From an uncultured Collinsella sp. (GTDB lineage Bacteria; Actinomycetota; Coriobacteriia; Coriobacteriales; Coriobacteriaceae): 7,208 bases of DNA. Below the pieces are notes generated by a model. That model did no database searches. It was not told the DNA's origin and saw nothing but the letters and a program-made list of their open reading frames with translations. Location of the stretch: NCBI GenBank assembly GCA_958439775.1, contig CAUBWQ010000042.1, positions 1-7,208 of the forward strand, read 5' to 3'. Both the position numbers and the translations under genes were made by a program. This document shows positions 6,389-7,208 of this stretch, piece by piece. Numbering within the stretch: position 1 is the first letter of the stretch; the number at the start of each line of letters is the position of its first letter.

Positions 6389-6403
6389 TCAATCAGTGAT
6401 TGA
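6389..6403. promoter_or_regulatory. Palindrome upstream of argR, candidate operator
   Basis: TCAATCA-G-TGATTGA is a perfect 7-1-7 palindrome, 33 bases upstream of the argR start codon. ArgR genes are commonly autoregulated through AT-rich palindromes (ARG boxes) in this position. The sequence is not a close match to the E. coli ARG box TGAAT-N4-ATTCA, although TGAATA occurs at its right edge (6401-6406), so ArgR binding is an inference from position and symmetry. I could not place a good -35/-10 pair around it. Confidence 0.45.
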
Positions 6404-6443
6404 ATAGTTTAACGCTATTTGAAGGCTTTTGTGTATAAGAACG

Positions 6444-6481
6444 CATTTCGAAACAATTCTATGCAAGTTTGTTTCGAAATG
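6444..6481. repeat. 13-bp inverted repeat built from two TTTCGAAA palindromes
   Basis: CATTTCGAAACAA (6444-6456) and TTGTTTCGAAATG (6469-6481) are exact reverse complements separated by 12 bases. Each arm also contains the self-complementary octamer TTTCGAAA (6446-6453 and 6472-6479), with centres 26 bases apart. The right arm starts 7 bases after the stop codon of the gene at 6488 (minus strand). It could be a transcript hairpin at the end of that gene, though without a GC-rich stem or a following T-run, or a double operator upstream of argR. Which of these it is cannot be decided from sequence alone. Confidence 0.6.
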
Positions 6482-6487
6482 AGCCGT

Positions 6488-7208
6488 TTAGGCGGTTTTT
6501 GTGCCCGTCCGGTTAAGAAAAGCTGCCAGATGCGTACACATCACGCAGCGCGCGGGCTTGGCGCTGGCGATCGGCCCAAACAACAGACCGAGCCCCCGAT
6601 GGTTATCCTTGAGCGCAGCGACCATCTGACGGGTTCGAGGCGCATCGAGCATATCACGCATGCGGGCGGAACGCTCGATTGACGACACCCCATGCGGGCT
6701 CAGACACAAATTCTCGATGCAGGCGACCAGTCCGGCAAAGTAGAACTTTTGGCTTGCCAGCTTGAGCCGACCACCGCTGTCTGCTTCCGAGAGAGAGTCC
6801 GCAAGCTTGTCGAGCGCTCGAGTGTCATCGGATATCCTGGCATACATGGTGGGATCAAAGGCATCTATAAGCTTAGGTGCCGCCGCGTGGAAACAAGCGT
6901 CGCCGCAGCCGGACACGAATCGTGCCTGCGAGAGCGCATAAGCCATAAACTCAACCGTACGGTACGCCTTGCCGCGCGACAGGCATGCCTCAAACAGCGG
7001 ACGGCTATACATCACGCCAGAGGTCTGAGCGACTAGGCCGCCCAAAATCAACTGGGGCAGCCCAGTCACCATAGAAGACTCGTCTTCTATGGCAATAGAG
7101 GCAGCATCCAAGACGCGCGAATGACGCTCGCAATGCGCATCGTATCGATCGAGCGACACCGAGGGGAGCACAATGTCCGCCGCAGTATCGCAAGCGAAAG
7201 CGAACAAC
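6488..7208 (-). CDS. Unrecognised protein, 3' part only; possible glycosyltransferase C-terminus
   Basis: The frame is open from the right edge of the window to the TAA at 6490-6488, giving about 239 residues. No Shine-Dalgarno-supported start can be seen, and the first possible start inside the window is only a TTG at the very edge, so the gene very probably begins outside. The protein is soluble-looking, with no clear membrane segment, and contains scattered cysteines (near the end, CVMC) without an obvious metal site. The layout SGVMYSRPLFEACLSRG, then FMAYALSQARFVSGC, then ISDDTRALDKLADSL, then SQKFYFAGLVACIENLC loosely resembles the C-terminal half of some family 2 glycosyltransferases that follow the catalytic region. 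This is a weak impression, and no catalytic motif lies in the visible part. It is in the same direction as argR, 132 bases upstream of it. Confidence 0.6.
   Translation of the reverse strand, partial: LFAFACDTAADIVLPSVSLDRYDAHCERHSRVLDAASIAIEDESSMVTGLPQLILGGLVAQTSGVMYSRPLFEACLSRGKAYRTVEFMAYALSQARFVSGCGDACFHAAAPKLIDAFDPTMYARISDDTRALDKLADSLSEADSGGRLKLASQKFYFAGLVACIENLCLSPHGVSSIERSARMRDMLDAPRTRQMVAALKDNHRGLGLLFGPIASAKPARCVMCTHLAAFLNRTGTKTA

Overview
The window is GC-rich, gene-dense bacterial chromosome. Gene content, codon choice and the make-up of the penicillin-binding protein suggest a high-GC Gram-positive, most likely a Coriobacteriia member such as Collinsella. That placement is inferred from general resemblance only; no rRNA or other taxonomic marker is present. 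I see no mobile element, CRISPR array, tRNA or rRNA. All genes recognised with confidence are housekeeping functions.

Layout, left to right: (1) 1-98, short non-coding end with a perfect 12-bp hairpin abutting the end of tyrS. (2) 99-1310, minus strand, tyrS, with a small hairpin in its 96-bp leader. (3) 1407-3337, minus strand, a U32 family gene (Fe-S 'peptidase U32' proteins; the RlhA/TrhP RNA-hydroxylation group) split into two overlapping reading frames by a single-base frameshift near 2172-2190. (4) 3338-3499, divergent intergenic region. (5) 3500-5728, plus strand, a complete class A penicillin-binding protein (GT51 glycosyltransferase plus transpeptidase) with a long low-complexity tail. 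(6) 5729-5917, convergent intergenic region with one strong intrinsic terminator and a second hairpin that can end argR transcription. (7) 5918-6355, minus strand, argR, the arginine-responsive repressor. (8) 6356-6487, intergenic region with a perfect 7-1-7 palindrome just upstream of argR and a striking pair of TTTCGAAA palindromes arranged as a 13-bp inverted repeat. (9) 6488 to the right edge, minus strand, the 3' part of a gene I do not securely recognise; it is possibly the C-terminal half of a family 2-like glycosyltransferase.

Functionally, tyrS and the U32 gene (translation and possibly RNA modification) lie in one direction and may be co-transcribed. The PBP gene is a separate unit insulated by a strong terminator. 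argR probably autoregulates through the palindrome in front of it. I did not find a clear new biological system. The most checkable oddities are the U32 frameshift, the Asn in place of the usual first Asp in the ArgR arginine-binding motif, the PBP tail with its 30-bp DNA tandem repeat, and the TTTCGAAA double palindrome.
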